Positions 25,853 to 34,704 of a stretch of 64,000 nt of DNA are shown piece by piece. The stretch comes from Jannaschia maritima. Lineage in GTDB: Bacteria; Pseudomonadota; Alphaproteobacteria; Rhodobacterales; Rhodobacteraceae. Both the position numbers and the translations under genes were made by a program. How positions within the stretch are numbered: position 1 is the stretch's first letter; every line of letters begins with the position of its first letter. The notes under the pieces are model-generated. The model did no database searches and had not been told where the DNA came from. It was given only the letters and a program-made list of their open reading frames with translations. The DNA is taken from assembly GCF_030973515.1 (NCBI RefSeq), contig NZ_JARGZA010000003.1:62001-126000 (forward strand), read 5' to 3'.

Positions 25853-28504
25853 ATGCCCGTCGTCGTCGTCGAATCCCCGGCCAAGGCCAAGACCATCAAC
25901 GGCTATCTCGGCAAGGACTACACGGTTCTGGCCAGCTACGGTCACGTCCGCGACCTGGTGGGCAAGGACGGTTCGGTCGATCCCGACAACGGCTTCGACA
26001 TGACGTGGGAGATCCCGACCGACAGCCGCAAGCACATCAAGGCCATCGCCGACGCGCTGGCACAGGACGGCAACCTGATCCTGGCCACCGGCCCCGACCG
26101 CGAGGGGCCGGCGATCTCGTGGCACCTGCGCGAGGCTCTGAGCAAGCGGAAGGCACTGAAGAAGGACATGCCCGTCAGCCGGGTGGCCTTCAACGCGAAC
26201 ACGAAGAAGGCCGTGCTCGACGCCATCGCCAACCCCCGCGAGATCGACACCCCCCTCGTGGACGCCTACCTGGCGCGGCGCGCGCTGGACTACCTCGTGG
26301 GCTTCACCCTGTCCCCCGTCCTGTGGCGCAAGCTGCCGGGGTCCAAATCGGCGGGCCGCGTCCAGTCCGTCAGCCTGCGCCTGATCGTCGACCGCGAGAT
26401 GGAGATCGAGGCCTTCGTTCCCCAGGAATACTGGACGGTCCGCGCGACGCTGGAAACGCCGCGCGGCCAGACCTTCGAGGCGCGGCTGGTCACCCTGTCG
26501 GGCAGGAAGATCGAACGCCTGACCCTGACCGACGCCACCCAGGCGGAGATGGCCGTCCAGGCCGTCCACAGCCGCGACCTGTCCGTGCGGTCGGTGGAGG
26601 CGAAGCCGGGCACCCGCAACCCGTCGCCACCCTTCATGACCTCCACGCTGCAGCAGGAAGCCAGCCGCAAGTTCGGCATGGGCGCGCGCGCCTGCATGGG
26701 CACCGCCCAGCGATTGTACGAAGCGGGCCTCATCACCTACATGCGGACCGACGGCATCGACATGGCGCCCGAAGCGGTGGACGGGGCCCGCGACGCCGTG
26801 AGGGACCGCTACGGGCCGGACTACCTGCCCGAGAAGGCGCGTCTCTACAAGAACAAGGCGAAGAACGCCCAGGAAGCGCACGAATGCATTCGGCCCACCG
26901 ACATGGGCCGGTCGGCGGAGGACGCCAAGATCTCCGACGCCGATCAGCGCAAGCTCTACGACCTGATCTGGAAGCGGACCCTGGCCTCCCAGATGGAGGC
27001 CGCGCGATTGGAGCGCACGACCGTCACCGTCGCCAGCCCGGACGGCGAGGTCGAGCTTCGCGCCACCGGCCAGGTCGTCGTGTTCGACGGCTTCATGAAG
27101 GTCTATACCGAAGGGCGCGACGACGTCGCGGACGATGGCGACGACAAGCGCCTGCCCGCCATCCACGAAGGCGATGCACTGAAGAAGGTCGCGGACGCCT
27201 ACCGGGACGAGACGTCGGAGAAGGCGCTGCTCCGCTCGGACGACGCCGCCGTCCTGGGCCAGCAGAGCTTCACCCAGCCGCCGCCCCGCTACACCGAAGC
27301 CACGCTGGTCAAGAAGATGGAGGAGCTGGGCATCGGCCGTCCGTCGACCTATGCCTCCATCCTGTCCACGATCGTGGACCGCGGCTACGTCCGCAAGGAA
27401 GGCAACCGCCTGATCCCCGAGGACCAGGGCCGGCTCGTGACGACGTTCCTGGCGAACTACTTCCGCCGCTACGTCGGCTACGACTTCACCGCCGGGCTGG
27501 AGAACGAGCTGGACGAGGTGTCGGCGGGCGACGCAGACTACAAGGAGGTGCTCGCCCGCTTCTGGCGCGACTTCAAGGCCGCCGTGGACGAGACGGCGGA
27601 GCTTCGCATCACCGACGTGCTCGAGAAGATCAACGAGGTGCTGGAGCCGCACCTCTTCCCCGACAAGGGCGACGGCAGCGACCCCCGCCTGTGCCCGAAT
27701 TGCGGGATGGGGCGCCTGTCGATGCGAACCGCGCGCTCGGGCGGCGCGTTCATCGGCTGCTCCAACTATCCGGATTGCCGCTACACCCGCCCCTTCGGCC
27801 CCCCGGGCCTGGAGGGCGAGGCCGCGGGCGCCGACCGGATGCTGGGCGTCGAGCCGGAATCGGGCCTGGAGGTGTGGCTGAAGACCGGGCGCTTCGGCCC
27901 CTACGTCCAGCTGGGCGAGGCGACGGAGGCGGACCCCAAGCCCAGGCGCGCCAGCGTGCCGAAGTCCTGGCCCACGGACGACGTGGACCTGGAGAAGGCC
28001 CTGCGCCTCCTCGACCTCCCGCGCGAGGTCGGGCCCCACCCCGAGGACGGGGAGATGGTCGTGACGAACTTCTACCGCTACGGCCCGGCGGTGAAGTGGA
28101 ACAAGGTCTATGCCCCCATATCGGAGGACGACGTCTTCGAGCTGGGCATGAACCGCGCGGTGGAGGAACTAGCCAAGAAGCAGGCCGGCGGCGGGCGCGG
28201 GCGCGGCGCCGCCAAGCCCCCCCTGGCGGAATTGGGCGAGCATCCCGAACGCGGCGGCCCCGTGGTCGTGATGGACGGCCGGTTCGGCCCCTACGTCAAG
28301 TGGGACAAGGTCAACGCCACGATCCCAAAGGACGTCCAGCCCGCCGACCTGACCATGGACCGCGCCGTCGAGCTGATCGCCGAGCGCGAGGCCAAGTCGG
28401 GCAAGAAGCCCGCGACACGGAAGAAGGCCGCCCCGAAGAAGAAGCCCGCCGCGACGGCCAAGGCGCCCGCGAAGAAGAAGGCCCCTGCCAAGAAGGCGGG
28501 CTGA
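25853..28504 (+). CDS. topA: DNA topoisomerase I with altered TOPRIM motif
   Basis: An 883-residue type IA topoisomerase. The TOPRIM domain starts with VVVESPAKAKTI (Glu7). The second metal motif, usually TDxDREGEA, reads ATGPDREGPAISW (78-90), so the first aspartate is Gly80 and the later Glu is Pro86; Asp82 and Glu84 remain. The catalytic tyrosine is Tyr296 in GLITYMRTDG. A four-cysteine zinc finger (CPNC, then GCSNYPDC) is near 620-650, followed by C-terminal repeats (GRFGPYVQLGE, GRFGPYVKWDK). A Lys/Ala tail ends the protein. It relaxes negative supercoils. Other usually conserved positions also differ (FNANTKKAV, GARACMGTAQ). Confidence 0.93.
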   Translation: MPVVVVESPAKAKTINGYLGKDYTVLASYGHVRDLVGKDGSVDPDNGFDMTWEIPTDSRKHIKAIADALAQDGNLILATGPDREGPAISWHLREALSKRKALKKDMPVSRVAFNANTKKAVLDAIANPREIDTPLVDAYLARRALDYLVGFTLSPVLWRKLPGSKSAGRVQSVSLRLIVDREMEIEAFVPQEYWTVRATLETPRGQTFEARLVTLSGRKIERLTLTDATQAEMAVQAVHSRDLSVRSVEAKPGTRNPSPPFMTSTLQQEASRKFGMGARACMGTAQRLYEAGLITYMRTDGIDMAPEAVDGARDAVRDRYGPDYLPEKARLYKNKAKNAQEAHECIRPTDMGRSAEDAKISDADQRKLYDLIWKRTLASQMEAARLERTTVTVASPDGEVELRATGQVVVFDGFMKVYTEGRDDVADDGDDKRLPAIHEGDALKKVADAYRDETSEKALLRSDDAAVLGQQSFTQPPPRYTEATLVKKMEELGIGRPSTYASILSTIVDRGYVRKEGNRLIPEDQGRLVTTFLANYFRRYVGYDFTAGLENELDEVSAGDADYKEVLARFWRDFKAAVDETAELRITDVLEKINEVLEPHLFPDKGDGSDPRLCPNCGMGRLSMRTARSGGAFIGCSNYPDCRYTRPFGPPGLEGEAAGADRMLGVEPESGLEVWLKTGRFGPYVQLGEATEADPKPRRASVPKSWPTDDVDLEKALRLLDLPREVGPHPEDGEMVVTNFYRYGPAVKWNKVYAPISEDDVFELGMNRAVEELAKKQAGGGRGRGAAKPPLAELGEHPERGGPVVVMDGRFGPYVKWDKVNATIPKDVQPADLTMDRAVELIAEREAKSGKKPATRKKAAPKKKPAATAKAPAKKKAPAKKAG

Positions 28505-28650
28505 CCCCCCGCCGGACCGCGACCCCCGCCCGGCGAAGTCGCCTTCCGGGCGGGCTGCCGGGCATCCGGGCGCGATGCGGTCCGGTGAACGGATCGTTGC
28601 CAGATCGCGCCTTCTCGGGCGATGCTCGGTGCTTTCAGAAGGAAAGCATC

Positions 28651-29478
28651 ATGAGACATCTGCTTCGCTGCCTTTCGATCCTGCTCCTGACCCTGCCCGC
28701 CCGGGCCGAGCAACCCCTTCGCGGAGACCTCTTCGCACCGCCCGAGATGACCGCGGAATGGGGCTGCACGATTCCCGGGATGGACTACCACTGGCAGACC
28801 CTTTTCCCGGCACCGACCGTGGGGGCCGCGACCCAGTGCCGTCAGCTGTGCATGCGCGACCGCGACTGCGCCGCCTATTCGGTCACGCGCGCGGGCTCGC
28901 GTCCCGGTCCGGGCCGGCGCTATGCGGTCTGCTACCTGAAGGACCACCGCGCCCTTCGGCGTCCGAGCGTCGCCGACCCGGACGTGGTGAGCGGACGGAA
29001 GATCCGCATCAGCCGCGTGCTGCATCAGACCGATCTGCCCGGCAACGACCTGCCCGTTTCCCCCATCTCCTATGCCCGACGGTCGCATTCCGAAGCCGTC
29101 CACCTGTGCCGCAGCATGTGCGCGCGGCGAACCACGCTCTATGGCTATCGGCGCGCGGACACCTGCGGGGCCTTCACCGTGACCGAGCGGAACGCCTGCT
29201 GGCTGAAGGGGTCCGGCCTGCCGATCGGCGCCTATCTGCGGACCCGGCGGGCTGCCGGCGGCATGACGTCGGGCGTCATCACAACCTTCGTCGCGATGGA
29301 GGCTCCCCTCCCCGGCGGCTCCTACGTGCGGACCTGCGCGGCGTGCAGGTCCACGGGCACCCAGCTGCGCTGCCGCTGCCACGACGGAAGCCGATGGAAG
29401 GACACCAGTGTCCGCCTCGACGGGCCGTGCCGCGGCCGATCGATCACGAACCGGAACGGCGCCCTGCGATGTGACTGA
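28651..29478 (+). CDS. Secreted PAN/apple-like and cyanovirin-N-like protein
   Basis: A 275-residue exported protein. The signal peptide is about residues 1-19 (LLLTLPARA). Two cysteine-rich modules follow, about 38-115 (WGCTIPGMDYHW, then CRQLCMRDRDCAAYSV) and 128-212 (LCRSMCARR, then CGAFTVTERNACWL), with the C-x3-C and aromatic pattern of PAN/apple domains. The last 54 residues match one repeat of a cyanovirin-N homology domain: GGSYVRTC, TQLRCRC, TSVRLDG and NGALRCD. A CVNH domain normally has two such halves. PAN and CVNH both bind carbohydrate or protein, so a surface recognition role is likely. It is a single gene with a GAAGGA ribosome binding site. Confidence 0.82.
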   Translation: MRHLLRCLSILLLTLPARAEQPLRGDLFAPPEMTAEWGCTIPGMDYHWQTLFPAPTVGAATQCRQLCMRDRDCAAYSVTRAGSRPGPGRRYAVCYLKDHRALRRPSVADPDVVSGRKIRISRVLHQTDLPGNDLPVSPISYARRSHSEAVHLCRSMCARRTTLYGYRRADTCGAFTVTERNACWLKGSGLPIGAYLRTRRAAGGMTSGVITTFVAMEAPLPGGSYVRTCAACRSTGTQLRCRCHDGSRWKDTSVRLDGPCRGRSITNRNGALRCD

Positions 29479-29525
29479 AGGCGCGCCCGGACGGGTCCGC
29501 GCGGCCCCGGGGGCGCACGCGGTCC

Positions 29526-29539
29526 GTACGGGGGTGCAC
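29526..29539. repeat. Single partial unit of the G-tract repeat
   Basis: GTACGGGGGTGCAC is one unit of the family seen at 50440 and 62879, with five G rather than six. It lies in the 135-bp gap between the PAN-CVNH gene and the GST gene. On its own it could be chance. Confidence 0.35.
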
Positions 29540-29613
29540 ATTCCCTGCGCGCCCATCGGGGGGGTCCCCGGCCCGCGTCCGCGCTAACGTCCGGTCGAAC
29601 CGGAGGGCACGAC

Positions 29614-30588
29614 ATGGGCAAGCTGATCGACGGGGTCTGGCAGGACCGCAACGACGTGGGACAAGGCAAGGACGGGGCGTTCGTCCGCGCGGACAGCAGC
29701 TTCCGCGACTGGATCGACGGGGACGGCGACCACCCGCCGGAGGCGGGGCGCTACCACCTCTATGTCGGCCTCGCCTGCCCCTGGGCCCACCGCGCCCTGA
29801 TCGTCAGGGCGTTGAAGGGGCTGGAGGACGCGATCGACGTCTCGGTCGTCCATCCCGACATGCTGAAAGATGGCTGGACCTTCGACACGGACTTTTCCGG
29901 CGCGACAGGCGACCGCCTGATGGGCCTGCCCTTCCTGCGCGACGTCTATGTCCGCGCCGACCCCCATGCGACGACGCGCGCCACCGTTCCGATCCTGTGG
30001 GACCGCATGCGCGACACCATCGTGTCCAACGAATCGGCCGAGATCATCCGCATGTTCGGCACGGCCTTCGACGACCTGACGGGCAACCGCCTGGACCTCT
30101 ATCCCCCCGACATGCGGGCGGAGATCGACCGCGTAAACGACCGCGTCTATCACGCCGTCAACAACGGCGTGTACAAGTCCGGCTTCGCCACGAGCCAGTC
30201 CGCCTACGACGACGCCGTCACCGCCCTGTTCGACGCCCTCGACTGGCTCGAAGGGCGCCTGGGGGAACGCCGCTACGTCGCGGGCGATTGCATCACGGAA
30301 GCCGACTGGCGGCTGTTCACCACCCTCGTCCGCTTCGACCTCGTCTATCACGGGCACTTCAAGTGCAACCGCCGCAAGCTGATCGAGTACCCCCGCCTCT
30401 GGGCCTATGCGCGCGAGTTGTACGGGGTCCCCGGCGTCGCCGGCACCTGCGACTTCGGCCACATCTCGCGCCATTACCACTACAGCCACGAATCGATAAA
30501 CCCGTACCGCATCGTGCCGATCGGGCCGGAGCCGGACTGGACCGAACCGCACGGACGCGGCGACAGCGTCTTCGCGTATCGCGGCTAG
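29614..30588 (+). CDS. Glutathionyl-hydroquinone reductase-type GST
   Basis: A 324-residue Xi-class glutathione transferase (YqjG/ECM4 family). The catalytic cysteine is in ACPWAHRALIVRALKG near residues 54-56, preceded by the family segment GRYHLYVGL. NESAEIIRMF marks the glutathione site, and the C-terminal domain ends with GHISRHYHYSHESINPYRIVPIGP, conserved in this class. These enzymes reduce glutathionyl-hydroquinones using glutathione. A CCGGAGGG ribosome binding site precedes the ATG. It converges with an acyl-CoA synthetase gene. Confidence 0.92.
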   Translation: MGKLIDGVWQDRNDVGQGKDGAFVRADSSFRDWIDGDGDHPPEAGRYHLYVGLACPWAHRALIVRALKGLEDAIDVSVVHPDMLKDGWTFDTDFSGATGDRLMGLPFLRDVYVRADPHATTRATVPILWDRMRDTIVSNESAEIIRMFGTAFDDLTGNRLDLYPPDMRAEIDRVNDRVYHAVNNGVYKSGFATSQSAYDDAVTALFDALDWLEGRLGERRYVAGDCITEADWRLFTTLVRFDLVYHGHFKCNRRKLIEYPRLWAYARELYGVPGVAGTCDFGHISRHYHYSHESINPYRIVPIGPEPDWTEPHGRGDSVFAYRG

Positions 30589-30625
30589 GGACGCGCCCCC
30601 GACCCGGCCGGACCCGCCGCCCCGT

Positions 30626-32500
30626 TCAGGCGGCCCATTCCCAGGGCCGGGTGAACGCGCCCAGCGTCTCGGCCACCAGCGCCTCGTCCGCGCCGTCGCG
30701 CCCCGACAGTTGCGCCACCAGGCCGCGCTTGCCGTCCTCGACCACACGGGCCACGCGCGCGTCCGACCCCGCCTCCGCCAGCGCCGCGTCGTAGATCCGG
30801 GCGATCGCCATGCGGCGCAGGTCGGGCTTGAACACCTTGCCCACCGCGGTCTTCGGCAGCTCGTCCACGATCTCCAGGTGCTTGGGGCGTGCCGCGCGCT
30901 CGGGCACGCGCGCCTCGCACCACGCCAGCAACTCCTCCTCCGTCGCGGTGGCGCCCGCCACCAGCTCGACATAGGCGCAGGGCAGCTCGCCCGCGAAGGC
31001 GTCCGGCTGGCCGATCGCGCCCGCCACGGCGACGGCCTCGTGCCCGGCCAGGGCCTCCTCGATCAGGGCGGGGTCGATGTTGTGGCCGCCCCGGATGATC
31101 AGGTCCTTCGCCCGCCCCGTGATCCACAGGTATCCGTCCCCGTCCACCCGCCCCAGATCGCCCGTCCGCATGTAGCGCCCGTGATGGAACAGCGCCGCGT
31201 TCTTCGCCGGGTCGGTATAGGTCCGCCCGTCGTACACGCCGGGGCTGCTGACGCAGATCTCGCCAACCGTGTCGGGGGCGCAGTCGGACCCGTCCCCGTC
31301 CAGGATCCGCACGTCGGTGAACATGAACGGCAGGCCCACCGAGCCGATCTTCTTCTGTCCGTCCGTGGGGTTGCACGACACCAGACAGGTGGCCTCCGTC
31401 AGGCCATAGCCTTCGACGATGGTCACGCCGGTCGTCTTCTCGAACCGGTTGAACAGCTCCACCGGCAGGGGCGACGACCCGCTGAACGCCGTCTTCACGC
31501 TCGAGATGTCGGCATCGACCTTGCGCTGCATCATCGCGGCGATGGCCGTCGGCACGGTGATGATGAACGTCACCTTGTACCGCTCGATCAGCTTCCACAG
31601 GTTGTCGAACACGCCGTCGCCCCGATAGCCCTGCGGCGTCGGGAACACGACATGCGCCCCCGACGCGATCATCGCCATCAGGATCACGTGGCAGGCGAAG
31701 ACGTGGAACAGCGGCAGGGGGCACAGCACGACCTCCCGCTCGTTGAAAAGAAGTTGCTGCCCGATCCACCCGTTATAGATCATCCCGTCATAGCGATGCT
31801 GCGCGACCTTGGGCATGCCCGTCGTGCCGCCCGTGTGGAAATAGGCCGCGACGCGGTCCTCGTCGGGATCCTCGAACGCCAGGTCGGTCGGCTGCTTCGC
31901 GATCTCGGTCGCCCAGTTCAGGACGCGCGCCTTGTGCGCGACCGGGTTCTTCGGACGGATCAACGGCACGATCAGCTTCTTGACGCCCGTCAGATAGCGG
32001 TGGAGGTCGACCTCGACCACCGTTTCCACGGCGGGGGCCTTGGCGACGGCGGCGGCGACCTTCTGGGCCACGTCCGTCTTCGGGAACGCCCGCAGGGTGA
32101 CCACCACCTTGGCCTTCGTTTCGCGCAGGATCGCGGCGATCTGGTCGGCTTCGAGAAGCGGATTGATGGGGTTCGCGATGCCCGCGACCGTGCCGCCGAC
32201 CAGCACGCAGGCGGTCTCCGTGCAGTTGGGCAGCACATAGGCGACGACGTCCGTGGGTCCCACGCCCAGGCTGCGGAACAGGTTGGCGGCCTGCGTCACG
32301 CGGCAATGGAACTCGTTCCAGGTCAGCGTCTCGGCGGCGTCCTTCGGCCCCGACGTCAACTGATACGAAAGGGCGGGCCGCGACCCGTGCGCGTCACGGG
32401 TCTGCGTCAGGAGGCGATGCAGCGTCCTGGCCGGGCGGGCCTCCTCCCACGGGGCGCGGCCCTCGATCTCGCGGACGTCGAATTCGCCTCTGAAGGCCAT
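30626..32500 (-). CDS. Acyl-CoA synthetase, AMP-binding family
   Basis: A 624-residue adenylate-forming enzyme. The phosphate-binding loop is YFHTGGTTGMPKVAQH (about 219-234), the A5 motif is YGLTEATC, and the ATP-binding aspartate lies in RTGDLGRVDGDGYLWITGRAKDLII. The C-terminal catalytic lysine is in LPKTAVGKVFKPDLRR. No membrane segment is obvious. It activates a carboxylic acid to the CoA thioester; the chain length or aromatic preference is not clear from sequence. It is a single gene between the GST and an ABC exporter on the same strand. Confidence 0.9.
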   Translation of the reverse strand: MAFRGEFDVREIEGRAPWEEARPARTLHRLLTQTRDAHGSRPALSYQLTSGPKDAAETLTWNEFHCRVTQAANLFRSLGVGPTDVVAYVLPNCTETACVLVGGTVAGIANPINPLLEADQIAAILRETKAKVVVTLRAFPKTDVAQKVAAAVAKAPAVETVVEVDLHRYLTGVKKLIVPLIRPKNPVAHKARVLNWATEIAKQPTDLAFEDPDEDRVAAYFHTGGTTGMPKVAQHRYDGMIYNGWIGQQLLFNEREVVLCPLPLFHVFACHVILMAMIASGAHVVFPTPQGYRGDGVFDNLWKLIERYKVTFIITVPTAIAAMMQRKVDADISSVKTAFSGSSPLPVELFNRFEKTTGVTIVEGYGLTEATCLVSCNPTDGQKKIGSVGLPFMFTDVRILDGDGSDCAPDTVGEICVSSPGVYDGRTYTDPAKNAALFHHGRYMRTGDLGRVDGDGYLWITGRAKDLIIRGGHNIDPALIEEALAGHEAVAVAGAIGQPDAFAGELPCAYVELVAGATATEEELLAWCEARVPERAARPKHLEIVDELPKTAVGKVFKPDLRRMAIARIYDAALAEAGSDARVARVVEDGKRGLVAQLSGRDGADEALVAETLGAFTRPWEWAA

Positions 32501-32649
32501 GGGCTCCCCCCCTCGTGTCGTTCGGCCCGATCCATCCCATCGGTGGGGGCAGGATGCAGACCCGCCCCCGGATCCACAAGCGTCGCGCCCCGCCGCCCGC
32601 CCGGAATGCCGTCACGGCAACGGGGCGCGGAACCGCGCGGACGCGTCGG

Positions 32650-34434
32650 TCACTCGGCGGCCAGACCTTCCGTGAACTGCAACCGCGCCAGACGCGCGTA
32701 CAGGCCGTTCTGCGCGACCAGCTCGTCGTGCGTGCCCTGCGCTGCGACGCGGCCGTCCTGCATCACGACGATGCGGTCGGCCGCCTTCACGGTGGCCAGC
32801 CGATGCGCGACGATGATCGTCGTGCGGTCCCGCGCCAGCCGGGCGACGGCCTCCTGCACCGCGCGCTCCGATTCCGCGTCCAGGGCGGACGTCGCCTCGT
32901 CCAGCAGAAGGATGGGCGCGTCGCGCAGGATGGCGCGCGCGATGGCGACCCGCTGGCGCTGCCCGCCCGATAGCATCACCCCCCGCTCCCCCACATAGGT
33001 GTCGTAGCCGTCCGGCAGAGCCGCCACGAAGTCGTGCGCGGCAGCGGCGCGGGCGGCGGCCTCGACCTCCGCGTTGGTGGCGTCGGGGCGGCCGAAGCGG
33101 ATGTTGTCGCGCGCGCTGGCGGCGAAGATCACCGGGTCCTGGGGCACCAGGGCGATCAGGGCCCGGAACGCGTCGCGGTCCATGTCCCGCAGATCGACGC
33201 CGCCCAGCGTGATCCGCCCCTCGTCGGGATCGTAGAACCGTTGCAGCAGCTGGATCACGGTAGTCTTGCCCGCCCCCGACGGACCCACCAGCGCCACCGT
33301 TTCGCCGGGGGTCACGGTCAGGTCGATCCCGTCCAGGGCCGCCACCTGCGGCCGGGTCGGATACCGGAAGGTCACCCCCTCGAAGGCGACCGCGCGGTTC
33401 AGGTCGGGCACCGGCACGGGCCGGTCCGGGTCGCGCACGTGGTCGTCCACGTCCAGCAGCTCGATCAGGCGCTCCGTCGCGCCCGCGGCGCGCTGAAGCT
33501 CGCCCCAAATTTCGGACAGGGCGGCCACGGACCCGGCCACCATGATCGCGTAGATCAGGAACTGGATCAGCTCGCCGATGGTCATAACGTCCGACCGCAC
33601 GTCGCGCGCGCCGATCCACAGCACGCCCACGATGCCCACGAAGGTCAGCGCGATGACGATCACCGTCATCACCGCGCGGGTGCCGATCCGCTTGCGGGCG
33701 GACACGAAGCTGTCCTCCGTCACGCCGTCGAAGCGCCGCCGCGCCTCCCCCTCGAACGTATAGGCCTGGACCGTCTGCGCGCTCAGCAGCCATTCGGACG
33801 CGCGGCCCGACGATTCGGCGATCCAGTCCTGGTTCTCGCGGCTCAGGGTGCGAAGGCGGCGGCCAAGGATCACGATGGGCAGCACGACGGCGGGCACGAT
33901 CAGCAGGACCAGGCCCGCCAGCTTCGGCGCGGTCCACAGCATCAGCGCCAGGCCACCCGCGAAGATCAGGACGTTGCGCAGTGCCACCGACACCGAGGAC
34001 GAGATCACGGACAGCAGCAGCGTGGTGTCGGTGGTGATGCGCGACAGGACCTCGCCGGTCAGGATGCCGTCGAAGAAGTCGGGCGACATGCCGATCATGC
34101 GCGCGAACACCGCCTTGCGGATGTCCGCCACCACACGCTCGCCCACCCGCGTCACCAGATAGTACCGAAGCCCCGTGCCCAGCGCCAAGGCGGCGGCGAT
34201 GCCCAGCGCGGCCAGGAAGTACTGGTCCAGCAGCGCCGACGTCTCCGTTTGGAAGCCGTCCACGACGCGGCGCACGGCCAGGGGCAGGACCAGGCTGACG
34301 CAGGCCGTCAGGACCAGCGCGGCCCCCGCGGCGGCGACCCATGCGCGATAGGGGCGGAAGAACGGCGCCAGGCGCGTCAGGTTGCCCACGCGCTTTGACT
34401 TGGCCCGGTCGGCCTCCTTCGCGATGTCGGCCAT
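32650..34434 (-). CDS. ABC exporter, fused membrane and ATPase domains (MsbA-like)
   Basis: A 594-residue half-transporter that would dimerise. The N-terminal half has six membrane helices (first one AAAGAALVLTACVSLVLPLA). The ATPase has Walker A GPSGAGKTT, signature LSGGQRQRVAIARAIL, Walker B ILLLDEATSALD and an H-loop VAHRLATV. The layout is that of MsbA or of bacterial multidrug exporters, so a lipid or drug substrate is possible. GGAGGGGA precedes the ATG. Its stop lies about 150 bp upstream of the acyl-CoA synthetase start on the same strand. Confidence 0.92.
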   Translation of the reverse strand: MADIAKEADRAKSKRVGNLTRLAPFFRPYRAWVAAAGAALVLTACVSLVLPLAVRRVVDGFQTETSALLDQYFLAALGIAAALALGTGLRYYLVTRVGERVVADIRKAVFARMIGMSPDFFDGILTGEVLSRITTDTTLLLSVISSSVSVALRNVLIFAGGLALMLWTAPKLAGLVLLIVPAVVLPIVILGRRLRTLSRENQDWIAESSGRASEWLLSAQTVQAYTFEGEARRRFDGVTEDSFVSARKRIGTRAVMTVIVIALTFVGIVGVLWIGARDVRSDVMTIGELIQFLIYAIMVAGSVAALSEIWGELQRAAGATERLIELLDVDDHVRDPDRPVPVPDLNRAVAFEGVTFRYPTRPQVAALDGIDLTVTPGETVALVGPSGAGKTTVIQLLQRFYDPDEGRITLGGVDLRDMDRDAFRALIALVPQDPVIFAASARDNIRFGRPDATNAEVEAAARAAAAHDFVAALPDGYDTYVGERGVMLSGGQRQRVAIARAILRDAPILLLDEATSALDAESERAVQEAVARLARDRTTIIVAHRLATVKAADRIVVMQDGRVAAQGTHDELVAQNGLYARLARLQFTEGLAAE

Positions 34435-34558
34435 GGGTCCCCTCCGCGGCGTTCCGGGGCGCAGGGTTAGCGGGGGCGGGGGGGAAGGGCAACGCGGCCG
34501 AACGTCATGACCCGGGTCACGACCCAGGGGGCGACGTGGTCTTCTATGAAGGGATCGG

Positions 34559-34629
34559 AGCGGGCGGCGGGAATCGAACCCGCGTCATCAGCTTGGAAGG
34601 CTGAGGTCTTACCACTACACAACGCCCGC
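34559..34629 (-). tRNA. tRNA-Gly (anticodon TCC)
   Basis: The reverse strand folds into a standard cloverleaf. The 7-bp acceptor is GCGGGCG with CGCCCGC, the anticodon loop is CTTCCAA with anticodon TCC (34595-34597), and the T arm is GCGGG-TTCGATT-CCCGC. The discriminator is U. The next bases are CCG, so the terminal CCA is not fully encoded and would be added by nucleotidyltransferase. Confidence 0.95.
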
Positions 34630-34704
34630 GCCCAACCATGTTATCAGCCGATGCGCCCCGGACGCAACCTTGCTATGCGCCATCCCCACGGCTAACGGGC
34701 GCCC

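Noticed and set aside
24739-29478. A 1,579-codon open frame spanning dprA, topA and the PAN-CVNH gene
   Set aside because: It is an overlapping frame of dprA and topA produced by GC bias. Only its last 275 codons form a real gene; the upstream part reads as Arg/Pro/Gly-rich low-complexity sequence.
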